Source of the DNA: Brucella intermedia LMG 3301 | GTDB lineage: Bacteria > Pseudomonadota > Alphaproteobacteria > Rhizobiales > Rhizobiaceae | Reading direction: 5' to 3' | Length of the DNA stretch: 64,000 bases | NCBI RefSeq assembly: GCF_000182645.1 | Contig: NZ_ACQA01000002.1 | Location: forward strand, 1 to 64,000 | Shown: positions 1 to 8,585 of the stretch, in pieces | How the letters are laid out: every line of letters starts with the position of its first letter | How positions within the stretch are numbered: the first letter of the stretch is position 1 | Notes under the pieces: model-generated | What the model saw: the letters and a program-made list of their open reading frames with translations, nothing else | The model's database searches: none | Told to the model about the DNA's origin: nothing | Position numbers and translations under genes: made by a program

Positions 1-245
1 TGATCTACAAGGCCACCGGGAATCTTCCTGCGATCCAGATTCTGCTCGGTCCCGCCAAGATCGAGAACATGGTCAGGTATCTGGGTGTAGATATTGATGC
101 TCTGGTACTCGCCGACTACACAGAAGTCAAAAAATTCGCTGAGCCGTACCGGGCAATGCCGTTCGTGCATAATCGAGTGGTGTCGTCCCTGGGACGGCTA
201 TGCGCCCTCCCTTCAGTCATCGAAGAGCGTCGCGGCCTCGGCTGA
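1..245 (+). pseudogene. 3' fragment of a tyrosine recombinase, inactivated
   Basis: The window opens inside an integrase reading frame that matches the last ~44 codons of the intact recombinase at 3903..4535. Three changes mark it as dead. The conserved His of the LLGHTK motif is Pro (LLGPAK). One codon is missing after the GVDI stretch. The TAA that ends the intact copy has changed, so the frame reads on to a TGA at 243-245. The Tyr of VRYLGV is still present. The 5' part lies outside the window, so the call rests on the tail alone. Confidence 0.7.
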
Positions 246-608
246 AAGGGACTTTCCTGCCTCGGTTTGCAGCTCGCTTTGCGCCTTAGTTCGGTCATCA
301 GCCGCCTACTCCAGGAAACCCAGAAGCTGCCAATCCGCGCAGCGCATGTTGATCGTGGGCTTGAGTTGGAAGCGGATTATTTTCATAAAGCGAAATTGGA
401 TAGGCCCGAGCCTTGAGCGAACAGCGGCAACGATCTAGATGGATATCTTCCTCTCTCAGTTCGAAAATTGCTGAACGGGCCGGAATCTTCGAGAATACTG
501 AGATCAAGGCTCTCCACGGAAATACTCTGAACGCCGGGAGTTAATGGACTGGTGGGGCTCGCGATCGCATTAGTACAATCACTGCAGTGTATTGTTAGAC
601 ACCAATCA
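246..608. other. No gene seen
   Basis: These 363 bases hold only short overlapping frames on both strands with no ribosome site or recognisable product. The stretch lies between integrase debris and the 3' end of the AraC gene and is probably degraded accessory DNA. Confidence 0.4.
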
Positions 609-1637
609 CTATATCTTGGTAGCTTGGTTGCGGACATCCGAGAAATAGGTAAATAGATCAGAGTTTGGCCGCGCGGGCGGCTGAGCGATGAACAATTCTG
701 CTCGCGCTTCACTCGGTGTCACGCCGAAACGTGCGCGAAAACCTCGCAGGAACTGATTGCCGTTGGAAAAACCCAGGCTAGCTGCGATCTGTGTGATGGA
801 GCGGGACGGGCGATTTCGCCGGGTGAGTTCGACAAAAGCAGCGTCGAGCCGCATGTCTCGTAATACCTTTGTTACGCCGCCGTCCGCCGCAAAAGCGCGG
901 TAAAGGTGGGTGCGCGAAACGTTGAAGCGACGCTGAATGAGTTCCTGCGACATTTCAGGCAGGTGGATATTCTGCTTAATGAACGCCATAACCCTCTGTC
1001 GCAGCACCAGAGTTAATGGTGAAAATTCCTCTGCCTTCTCCAGAGTCTCGCCCTTCAAGGCGGCGGCGAGCAGAATAACCACAGCTTCCTCAACCGCTTC
1101 AGCTTGTGTGCAAGAGAACGATGTACTGAGGGCAAAAAGCCCGCCGAGATAGGTCGCGATCAACTTGGTCATCGGACATCCTGCCTTCAGGACGATCCCG
1201 TGAAGGTTTCGAAATCCAACCGCCTTTTCGAGGTGTTCCCGGGGAAACAGGGTGGAAGCCCGGCAGCCTGCTTTGGTCTCAGTCGTGAGCGTTTGTGCAA
1301 GGTCCGCAATAAGGATGTCTCCCACCTCGACATTGACGCTGACCCCATTGAATTCGCCTTTCATCGCGCCCGCTACCGCGATCTGAACGAAATAGTAATC
1401 GAGACCGCTTTGCACGATGTTCCTTCTGTCGCGGCTGAACCTTTGGGCGTTGAATGTGGTTGACCCCACTACCATCGAACCAAGGGGTCGCGCCCGCAAG
1501 ATGCCCTCCAGAGGTGTCTTGCGCTCATCGGGGAGGGGCGATGGTTCAAAGATTGGCCCTGCCGCGGCTCGCCAGAAGTCGTTGCGATGCTCAGCTTCGA
1601 CCATGGTCGTTGAAATAAAAATGTCGTTAATCATCAT
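609..1637 (-). CDS. AraC-family transcriptional regulator
   Basis: This 342-residue protein has an N-terminal cupin-like ligand domain (about residues 30-210) of the type found in AraC regulators with an AraC-binding-like sensor. The C-terminal ~100 residues form a double helix-turn-helix: RRFNVSRTHLYRAFA is the first recognition segment, and ITQIAASLGFSNGNQFLRGF with FGVTPSEAR is the classic second one. It is transcribed away from the secreted lipase at 2208, across a 570-base gap, so control of the lipase or of itself is plausible but not shown. The effector is unknown. Start is at one of two adjacent ATG codons. Confidence 0.88.
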   Translation of the reverse strand: MMINDIFISTTMVEAEHRNDFWRAAAGPIFEPSPLPDERKTPLEGILRARPLGSMVVGSTTFNAQRFSRDRRNIVQSGLDYYFVQIAVAGAMKGEFNGVSVNVEVGDILIADLAQTLTTETKAGCRASTLFPREHLEKAVGFRNLHGIVLKAGCPMTKLIATYLGGLFALSTSFSCTQAEAVEEAVVILLAAALKGETLEKAEEFSPLTLVLRQRVMAFIKQNIHLPEMSQELIQRRFNVSRTHLYRAFAADGGVTKVLRDMRLDAAFVELTRRNRPSRSITQIAASLGFSNGNQFLRGFRARFGVTPSEARAELFIAQPPARPNSDLFTYFSDVRNQATKI

Positions 1638-2207
1638 GCCCGTTCTGATTACTTAAAAGTAAACCGAATGCTACAGTAGCTGATAACAAACCTGGGCGAT
1701 CTGTATGTAGATCGTTTTGAACGGTGAGCTGCACGTGTCCTCGACGAAACGACAGTGAATGACCGCATCTCGATGCCGGGAAAGCGCCGGGTCGAAAAAC
1801 CGACCTCACGGCCTGCGCCAGAAATCATTGCACTGTCCTGCTTCCCCATGCTGCGGCCATGATCTCACAAAACAACCTTTTCTCTGTTTCTTCAGCGGAA
1901 AGAAATCAAGGGCAGAGAGCGCTAATCAACTGTAGCGAATTCGGTATTCCGCCCGCCACATCAGAACAATACACTAAGAAATATTGTATATCTCGTTAAT
2001 ATCTAAAACGACTCGAAACAGGAACCAGATCTTATTTAGTTTTTGAAATCGGGATAAGACTTCAGATCTTTGAGAACCCTCGCCACCGATGAGACGTACG
2101 GGCGACTGAAATGGAACGCAGCGCCGAAGGCCCCTTCTGTCGCTCCGTCCTGAAAAGTGCGTATCCTGACCTAAGCGCGATTCAATCTCAATCTAAAGGA
2201 GACATGA
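1638..2207. promoter_or_regulatory. Divergent intergenic region between AraC gene and lipase
   Basis: These 570 bases hold no convincing gene. The 3' part is AT-rich (around 1970-2045) and is the likely promoter area. A good ribosome site, AAAGGAG at 2195-2201, sits 6 bases before the lipase ATG at 2208. An ATG at 2204 is in another frame and leads only to a short shadow frame. Confidence 0.45.
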
Positions 2208-3524
2208 ATGGATTCCTTCCTCAAAAAGAAGGTCCTTGGATTTGCGGTTACTGCTTTAACCGTCATAGGGGCAAGTACAACATCGTTTGCCGACGTGGAC
2301 GTGCCGCCGTTCTATGCCGCGGTGATGGAGATGAAGGCGGAGGGTAAGCTTGGCCAGATCGTAAGCAAGGAAAAAATATCTACGCCAATCGAAGGCGCTG
2401 AGGCCTGGCGAATTGCCTATATTTCCTCGGATCTCAATGATCGTAAAACGATTTCCACCGGCCTATTAATTGCGCCTGTTGGAGAAGCTCCGAAGGACGG
2501 GCGACCGGTAATTTCCTGGGCGCATGGCACCACGGGCACTGCGCAGAATTGCGGCCCCTCGCAAGTGGTTAACCCGGCAGCGCCGTTGAATCTATATTTT
2601 CTTCCGAATGGCAACGCATCCACCGATTATGGCGTCCCTGCTATCGAAACATTCATAAAGGCCGGCTATGTCGTTGTGGCAACGGACTATCAAGGCCTTG
2701 GCGGTGGAGGCAAGCACCAGTATACGGTTGCGGCGACAAATGGACGGGATGCGATCAACGCTATTCGCGCCGCAGGAGACCTGAAGGAAGTCGGCGCTGG
2801 AAAGAACGCCCTTATTTATGGTTGGTCGCAAGGCGGCGGCACGACCATTGCTGCGGCCAGTTCGGACGACTACATCAATCAAACTGGGACGGCCTTCGAT
2901 GGCATCGAACTCGTCGGATTTGTGGCCATGGCGCCACAGGATATCGCAGCTGCGGCTCCCAAGGGAGAGATAACAGAAGCGACAAGCGCAGCTATGCTGA
3001 GAGGTCTGGTGAGCAGCTTTTCCAGCAACGTGTTCGATTTCACCCACTTTGCGCAGAACATGTGGGCAACACAGTCAGCCTTTCCGGAAAAGCTGAAGCT
3101 GACGGATATCTTCACGGAAGATGGCGCCAAGCTGGTTGACGAAGTTATGATGAACAAATGCATCCATGTGGCTTCGGATACGTTGAACTATGCGGTGGGC
3201 GATAAATTCAGCGCGATGCTGAAGGCAACGCCGACGAACACCAAGGCGTGGGCAGATGCCATGCTGGCAGGTAGTGTTCCCAATGCCAAGCCCGTCGCCC
3301 CTGTCATTATTTATTGGGGCACAAAAGATACCGTTGTTCCCCCGGTTATGGGTGAACTCTACCGTGAACAAAAGTGCAAAATGGGCGGTAACATCGCGCG
3401 TGTACAATTGCCGGGCGAGCAGGACCATTTCAGCACGCCTGCGGCTTCAGAACCGCTGTATCTGCCTTGGATTGCTGATCGTTTCGCCGGTAAACCTGCG
3501 CCTGATGGCTGTGTCGATCAATAA
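2208..3524 (+). CDS. Secreted lipase, LIP family (alpha/beta hydrolase)
   Basis: A 438-residue exported hydrolase. Residues 1-28 are a Sec signal peptide (basic KKK, hydrophobic core, ending TSFA). The nucleophile elbow is GWSQGGG with Ser207. Candidate acid and base are the Asp in YWGTKDTVVPP and the His in GEQDHFSTP near the C-terminus, in the expected order. Length and layout fit the secretory lipase (LIP) family, whose known members split triacylglycerols or other esters outside the cytoplasm; the actual substrate cannot be read from sequence. Cysteines in QNCGPS, NKCIHV, EQKCKM and DGCVDQ could form disulfides. It stands alone, facing the AraC gene, and is followed by a hairpin at 3604. 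Confidence 0.88.
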   Translation: MDSFLKKKVLGFAVTALTVIGASTTSFADVDVPPFYAAVMEMKAEGKLGQIVSKEKISTPIEGAEAWRIAYISSDLNDRKTISTGLLIAPVGEAPKDGRPVISWAHGTTGTAQNCGPSQVVNPAAPLNLYFLPNGNASTDYGVPAIETFIKAGYVVVATDYQGLGGGGKHQYTVAATNGRDAINAIRAAGDLKEVGAGKNALIYGWSQGGGTTIAAASSDDYINQTGTAFDGIELVGFVAMAPQDIAAAAPKGEITEATSAAMLRGLVSSFSSNVFDFTHFAQNMWATQSAFPEKLKLTDIFTEDGAKLVDEVMMNKCIHVASDTLNYAVGDKFSAMLKATPTNTKAWADAMLAGSVPNAKPVAPVIIYWGTKDTVVPPVMGELYREQKCKMGGNIARVQLPGEQDHFSTPAASEPLYLPWIADRFAGKPAPDGCVDQ

Positions 3525-3603
3525 GTCTGAAGCGGGGCCAATCTGGTTCATTCGGTCTTCCTGATCTGCAGTAATGCCTGAGAAGTTAGCCGTAAACCGT
3601 TCG

Positions 3604-3629
3604 CCGGGAGGAACATGGATTCCTCCCGG
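3604..3629 (+). terminator. Hairpin downstream of lipase gene
   Basis: A perfect 10-bp stem (CCGGGAGGAA / TTCCTCCCGG) with a 6-base loop starts 80 bases after the lipase stop. No run of T follows, so it may be a factor-assisted terminator or an mRNA end stabiliser. The rest of the 3525-3902 gap shows no gene. Confidence 0.5.
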
Positions 3630-3902
3630 ACTGCATTACCACAGTAACTTTGCAGGTCGTCGGTAAGAGATCGATGAGGCACACGCGGTCTCGCGTGCTT
3701 TTGGCCTACGATAGCTTGCCGGAAGGTTATTTCGGCCGTTCGATGCCCGATTCTGAAAAGCTGGATCAGGCCGCTTCGTAGCCAGGCACGTTAGATTTCG
3801 GAGCGGCAGTTTCGCGCGGCCCTTCTAATTCCGTACCGCTGCAGACGGCCCCTCACGCTGATGCGTTTTCCCAAAGCCAATATTGGTAAAAGGAGAACTC
3901 AA

Positions 3903-4535
3903 ATGGGTATCGCACAATATGATCCTGCTGCACTGGGTAGGCCAGCTTGGAACGCTGGCCGAAAGGTCGGCGTGAAGAAGCCACTCAAACAGCGGCAAAT
4001 CTGGGCAATTCGTTTCTTCCTCGATAGAGAGGGGCGCATGCGAGACCGAGCGTTGTTCGATTTGGCGATCGATAGCAAGCTACGAGGCTGCGATCTGGTC
4101 AGGATCAAGATCGGAACTCTCGTTACGGGCCAGGATATCCGAACACGAGCAACGGTCATCCAGCAGAAAACCGGACGTCCTGTACAGTTCGAGATTACGG
4201 CGGAAGTCAGAGCAAGCTTGCTCGCGTGGCTTCAGCGAAGAGGCGGCACCATAGATGATTTCGCATTTCCGAGCCGGGTCGATCATGCCGATCATCTCAG
4301 CACTCGCCAATATGCCAGGCTGGTCGAAGAGTGGGTCACCGCAATCGGATTGCGACGTGAAGATTATGGCACGCACTCACTTCGACGCACAAAAGCTGCG
4401 ATAATTTACAAAGCCACCGGAAATCTCCGTGCGATCCAGATCCTGCTCGGTCACACCAAGATCGAGAACACAGTGAGATATCTGGGTGTAGATATCGAGG
4501 ATGCTCTGGAACTCGCCGAGCATACGGAGATCTAA
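3903..4535 (+). CDS. Tyrosine-type site-specific recombinase (integrase)
   Basis: A 210-residue recombinase. An ATG at 3903 is preceded by AAAAGGAG ending at 3895, which makes it a better start than the upstream in-frame ATG at 3861. The catalytic set of the family can be read in order: Arg in SKLRGCD, Lys in QQKTGRP, His-x-x-Arg in THSLRRTK, His in LLGHTK and Tyr in VRYLGV. It lacks a long N-terminal arm-binding domain, like the compact recombinases common in rhizobial genomes. Its last third is repeated, in broken form, at 1..245. No attachment site or tRNA was recognised nearby. It may have moved the adjacent accessory genes, but that is inference. Confidence 0.9.
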   Translation: MGIAQYDPAALGRPAWNAGRKVGVKKPLKQRQIWAIRFFLDREGRMRDRALFDLAIDSKLRGCDLVRIKIGTLVTGQDIRTRATVIQQKTGRPVQFEITAEVRASLLAWLQRRGGTIDDFAFPSRVDHADHLSTRQYARLVEEWVTAIGLRREDYGTHSLRRTKAAIIYKATGNLRAIQILLGHTKIENTVRYLGVDIEDALELAEHTEI

Positions 4536-4629
4536 AAAATCGCTGCGCCGTACCGGGCGATGCCGTTCGTGCAAAATCGAGTGGTGTTGCCCACCCTTGG
4601 GAATCGCTATGCAGTTCATTTCAGTCATT
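4402..4629 (+). repeat. Direct repeat, intact copy (partner at 1..223)
   Basis: The integrase 3' end plus about 95 downstream bases are repeated at the left edge of the window. Shared blocks include GCCGTACCGGGC, ATGCCGTTCGTGCA and AATCGAGTGGTGT just after the stop. The two copies lie 4.4 kb apart in the same orientation and enclose the AraC and lipase genes. Confidence 0.7.
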
Positions 4630-4777
4630 AGCGTAGCATTCCCACAGGCTCCACAGCGGTCTTGCGCTTATCCTGAATTACGCCTGAGAACGGATGGTTT
4701 GCGGATCGACAGCGATCGGACCCCGGTTAACAGAAGCGGATCTTTATCGAATCCTCGGACCGCGCTAAAGATGGAGA

Positions 4778-5362
4778 ATGACTGAATTGCGTTCTGGCCT
4801 TCCGATAGTTTCATTTGCTGATCAAATCGCACTGGAGAGCTGGTTGGCGGAGCAACCGAGCGATTCCAAGGGTGCATGGGTTAGATTTCGTAAGAAGGGT
4901 TCGAGCATCGCAAGCGTCACCAAAGCTCAGGCGATCGACAGTGCCCTTTGCTATGGCTGGATCGACGGTCAACTCGACAAGTACGATGTTGACAGCTGGT
5001 TAGTCCGCTTTACCCCTCGCCGACCGCGTAGCAAGTGGTCGGATGAAAATCGGAAACGCGCGCTGGAACTGATCTTGGCGGGGCGCATGCAATCGTCTGG
5101 GCAATTGGAAATTGATAAAGCGATGGCAGATGGCAGATGGGAGGCGGCGTATGCTCCAGCTAGCAAAGCTGAGGTCCCAACGGACTTGCAGACTGCGCTC
5201 GATGCGAACCCGAAGGCCGCAGCTTTCTTCGCTACGCTCACTGGCGCTAACCGATATGCGATCTTGTATCGGATTGGCGCGGTGAAGAAAGCTGAGACCA
5301 GAGCTCGAAAGATCAGGGATTTCGTTAGTATGCTTGAACGCGGAGAGACCATTCACGGCTGA
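4778..5362 (+). CDS. YdeI/OmpD-associated family protein
   Basis: A 194-residue soluble protein with the typical YdeI/OmdA layout: an N-terminal WLAEQP and GAWVRFRKKGS segment, then DSALCYGWIDGQ (the conserved ALCFGWIDG block), FTPRRPRSKWS, and a C-terminal helical part with ALDANPKAAAFFATL and RIGAVKKAETRARKI. Members are often described as bacteriocin-protection or OmpD-associated proteins, but a biochemical role is not established for this branch. A GGAG lies only one base before the ATG, so the start is supported by the family N-terminus rather than by spacing. It appears to be a single-gene unit after the integrase. Confidence 0.82.
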   Translation: MTELRSGLPIVSFADQIALESWLAEQPSDSKGAWVRFRKKGSSIASVTKAQAIDSALCYGWIDGQLDKYDVDSWLVRFTPRRPRSKWSDENRKRALELILAGRMQSSGQLEIDKAMADGRWEAAYAPASKAEVPTDLQTALDANPKAAAFFATLTGANRYAILYRIGAVKKAETRARKIRDFVSMLERGETIHG

Positions 5363-6029
5363 AACGGCTGTTCTCGGTCGCCCTCTTCTGGTTCTGGTGA
5401 TCGACATTGGACTGCTAGTGCTCGGACTGTTTTGCGCCTTATTTCGGCCGTTCAAGCCGGCTGCGTCGATAACTAAAGGCGGACATCATCGGGTGCTAGC
5501 GGATGCCCCGAGAACTTAGTTTGATGGTTTTCTGGGATATTGTAGACGTCGATGAAAGCGGATATTCGAACGCAATGACTTCACAGACGGCTCGGCTGTC
5601 CAACGTTTTCTGCTGGTTACGGAGGGGAGTAGCGAAACGGAAATCATCGGTCATTTGTTCGATATCCTCCTCTCCTGATATCACGGATTTCTTCCGGTAC
5701 GTCGAAATGGAAAACCACCCGTTCGGCAGGCAGGGCAATTTTCAGAATTTATGAAGGGTTTGAGCAGCATTCAGAAGACTTTATAAGAGATAAGAGGCGC
5801 GAAACTTGCGGCCAAAGAATCCAGAGCTTAACATATGGCAAAAACGTGATTTTGCCATATGTCGATTGGGACATTTTTCAGGTACTCGTCGAGCGATAAT
5901 TGTGGCAAACGTAGCAGATATTTTTGCGCTTAGGATTGGCAAAATTGCGTTTATCCGTTTACTCGGATACCCCAGCTTGGATAGCTTATTTTTTGATTTT
6001 GTCACAGGGTATTCGAGGGGGCAAGATAA
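5363..6029. other. Region without a confident gene, upstream of hsdR
   Basis: These 667 bases carry overlapping opposite short frames near 5496-5754 with no ribosome site and no recognisable product. The right half (about 5760-6000) is AT-rich, holds the 13-bp inverted repeat at 5831-5862, and is the probable promoter and control region of the restriction operon. Confidence 0.45.
5831..5862. promoter_or_regulatory. 13-bp perfect inverted repeat upstream of hsdR
   Basis: ACATATGGCAAAA and its exact reverse complement are separated by the 6 bases ACGTGA. It lies about 170 bases before the hsdR start. No T-run follows on either strand, so an operator is likelier than an intrinsic terminator. 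The binding protein is unknown. Confidence 0.5.
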
Positions 6030-8573
6030 GTGTTGCGAAAAGAAGCTGCAGCTAGGATCAAAATCAATCGGCTGCTGGAGGCGGCCGGCTGGCGCTTCTT
6101 CGATGATCTGAACGGGGCCGCAAACGTCGTACTAGAGCCCAACGTAAAGCTGAAGCCCGAGCACATTGAGAGTCTTGGCGAGGACTTCGAAAATAGCGCC
6201 AAGGGCTTCATAGACTTCCTATTGCTGGACAAGGACGGTAAGCCGCTGATCGTTCTCGAAGCGAAATCTGAGGACAAAGATCCTCGCATCGGCAAGGAGC
6301 AGGCGCGCAAATATGCCCGCGCTCAGAATGCTCGGTTCGTGATCCTCAGCAACGGAAACATCCATTATCTGTGGGACCTTGAGCAAGGCAATCCGACGGT
6401 CATCTCTGCTTTCCCTGGCCCTGACGAAATCAAGAACCACTACGCCTTTGAGCCAAACGCGGAGCGTCTCTTCGCCGAGAAGGTCGAGCGTGACTTTATC
6501 GTCCTCACGCAGATGCCCGGTTACGCGAACGAGGCGGCATGGAAGAACGAGGCAGAGCGAGAATCATTCGTCGAGAAGCAAAAGCTCCGCTTCCTTCGAC
6601 CCTATCAGGAACGCGCAATCCAGGAGATTCAAAAGAGCGCCAAGAAGGGCGCGACGCGGTTTCTGTTTGAAATGGCAACAGGCACCGGTAAGACGCTGAC
6701 GTCCGCTGCGGTCATCAAACTCTTCCTGAAGACGCGCAACGCCAAGCGCGTCCTTTTCCTCGTTGACAGGCTGGAGCTGGAAACCCAGGCGGACAAGGCT
6801 TTCAAAGCCTATTTGAAGAACGACTTCACCTCGATCATCTACAAAGAGCAGCGTGACGATTGGCGGAAAGCCGATATCGTTGTCACCACGGTGCAAAGCC
6901 TGCTGTTCAATGACAAATACCGCCGGCTGTTTTCGCCTACGGATTTCGATCTCGTCATCTCGGACGAAGCGCATCGCTCGATCGGTGGAAACGCCCGCGC
7001 CGTGTTCGAATACTTCATCGGCTACAAGCTCGGCCTGACGGCGACGCCAAAGGACTATCTGAAGCAGTCGAAGAAGGACAAACCGAAGGAACGCGATCCG
7101 CGAGAAGCCGAGCGACGCATGATGCTCGACACCTATCGCACGTTTGGCTGCGAGTCGGGCGATCCGACTTTCCGCTACTCTCTCCTAGACGGCGTGCGGG
7201 AAGGGTTTCTGATCAATCCCTACGTCATCGACGCCCGAACGGGTGTCACAACCAAGCTGTTGTCAGACGAAGGCTTCACAATCGAAACGACGGCAGAAGA
7301 CGGCACCGAGAACAAGGAAGCCTTCGGTGGCCGCGATTTTGAGAAGCGCTTCTTTTCCGAAGCGACCAACCGGGCCTTCTGCCGAGCTCTTCTCGAAAAC
7401 GGCTTACGGGATCCGATTTCCGGCGAATTCGGCAAGGCTATCGCCTTCGCCGTCAGCCAGAACCATGCCCTCAAAATCACGGAGATCCTCAACGAGCTGG
7501 CTGAACAGTTGTGGCCAGGGTGCTACCAGTCTGATTTCGCGATGCAGGTGACCAGCGACATACCGGCCTCGCAGCAGATGACAATCAATTTTGCGAACAA
7601 CAATCTCGGTGGACACACCGGTTTCGTCGAAAACTACCGCACCAGCAAGGCCCGAGTTTGTGTCACAGTTGGTATGATGACGACTGGCTATGACTGCCCC
7701 GACATTCTGAACCTTGCCCTCATGCGGCCAATCTTCTCCCCATCGGATTTTGTGCAGATGAAGGGGCGCGGAACACGAAAGCACAATTTCGCGGAAGAGC
7801 TCTTCGATCCCGCCAGGAAGGCAGCGCTTGGGGATGTCCAAAAAGCTTCCTACCGCTTGTTCGACTTCTTCGCCAACTGCGAATTCTTCGAAGAGAAGTT
7901 CGACTATGACCAGGCATTGGCTTTGCCAAAGCCTGCCGCCATGCCGTTGTCAAATGGCGGTGACGATGGTTCGGCGATCGCCTCGAAACCTACCATCTAC
8001 GAGTTTTTGGAACCCGATCAGGTCGTCTACCAGGTCGAAGAGCAGATCGGCCTGGAGGGCATGCGGATCGACCGTGAGCTATTCCAGAAATTCGAGGAAA
8101 CAGCGCGCTCTGATCCCAAACTTGCTGAACTGGTTGAGCAGCGGGACTGGGATGCGGCCACGCGCCACGTCGTCGAAGAGCTATTCGACAAGCCGAGCGA
8201 GTTTTTCAGCCTGGAGAAGCTGCGCCGCGCCGCAGGGGTCGATCGCCGTATCTCGGTTCGAGAGCTGGTGGAAAAAGCCTTCGGCTTTATTCCGAAGTTC
8301 AAGAACAAGGGAGAATTGATAGATGACGAATTCCAGAAATTCCTGGTCGACCAAAAACCTGAGGAAGCCGACCGTATACGCGAAATGCGCTACTTCTTCG
8401 AGGCCTATATCCGCGACGCCAAAGTTCGGGCGCTGATCGACGCTGGTCATTTCGCAGACCTCAACGTAAACCCTTCCTTCACCACCCGCGACCTTAAGGA
8501 AGTGCCCGCCCCGTGGCGCAAGCGCATTCCCGAATACATCAAGGACTACGTGTCCCTGAACCCCTTTATGTGA
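6030..8573 (+). CDS. hsdR: Type I restriction enzyme, R (motor/nuclease) subunit
   Basis: An 847-residue HsdR. The N-terminal nuclease domain shows the PD-(D/E)XK pattern, with Asp62 in GFIDFLL and Glu77-x-Lys79 in LEAKSE. The superfamily-2 motor follows, with the Q-tip-like RPYQERAI, Walker A ATGTGKT (about 216-222), the DEAH box at 312-315, a TATP-type motif (GLTATPKD) and late motifs TGYDCPD and QMKGRGTR. The C-terminal part matches the EcoEI-type HsdR C-terminal domain. With HsdM and HsdS it translocates DNA and cuts unmodified DNA far from the site. It starts with GTG, supported by GAGGGGG 8 bases upstream. It is the first gene of the restriction operon, 12 bases before the fused hsdMS gene. 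Confidence 0.95.
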   Translation: MLRKEAAARIKINRLLEAAGWRFFDDLNGAANVVLEPNVKLKPEHIESLGEDFENSAKGFIDFLLLDKDGKPLIVLEAKSEDKDPRIGKEQARKYARAQNARFVILSNGNIHYLWDLEQGNPTVISAFPGPDEIKNHYAFEPNAERLFAEKVERDFIVLTQMPGYANEAAWKNEAERESFVEKQKLRFLRPYQERAIQEIQKSAKKGATRFLFEMATGTGKTLTSAAVIKLFLKTRNAKRVLFLVDRLELETQADKAFKAYLKNDFTSIIYKEQRDDWRKADIVVTTVQSLLFNDKYRRLFSPTDFDLVISDEAHRSIGGNARAVFEYFIGYKLGLTATPKDYLKQSKKDKPKERDPREAERRMMLDTYRTFGCESGDPTFRYSLLDGVREGFLINPYVIDARTGVTTKLLSDEGFTIETTAEDGTENKEAFGGRDFEKRFFSEATNRAFCRALLENGLRDPISGEFGKAIAFAVSQNHALKITEILNELAEQLWPGCYQSDFAMQVTSDIPASQQMTINFANNNLGGHTGFVENYRTSKARVCVTVGMMTTGYDCPDILNLALMRPIFSPSDFVQMKGRGTRKHNFAEELFDPARKAALGDVQKASYRLFDFFANCEFFEEKFDYDQALALPKPAAMPLSNGGDDGSAIASKPTIYEFLEPDQVVYQVEEQIGLEGMRIDRELFQKFEETARSDPKLAELVEQRDWDAATRHVVEELFDKPSEFFSLEKLRRAAGVDRRISVRELVEKAFGFIPKFKNKGELIDDEFQKFLVDQKPEEADRIREMRYFFEAYIRDAKVRALIDAGHFADLNVNPSFTTRDLKEVPAPWRKRIPEYIKDYVSLNPFM

Positions 8574-8585
8574 TGAAAGCCCGAA

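Noticed and set aside
94..438. Plus-strand frame of 114 codons
   Set aside because: Lies over integrase debris in another frame, no ribosome site, no recognisable product.
5496..5754. Two opposite frames of ~80 codons
   Set aside because: Mutual shadows; neither has a ribosome site or family pattern.
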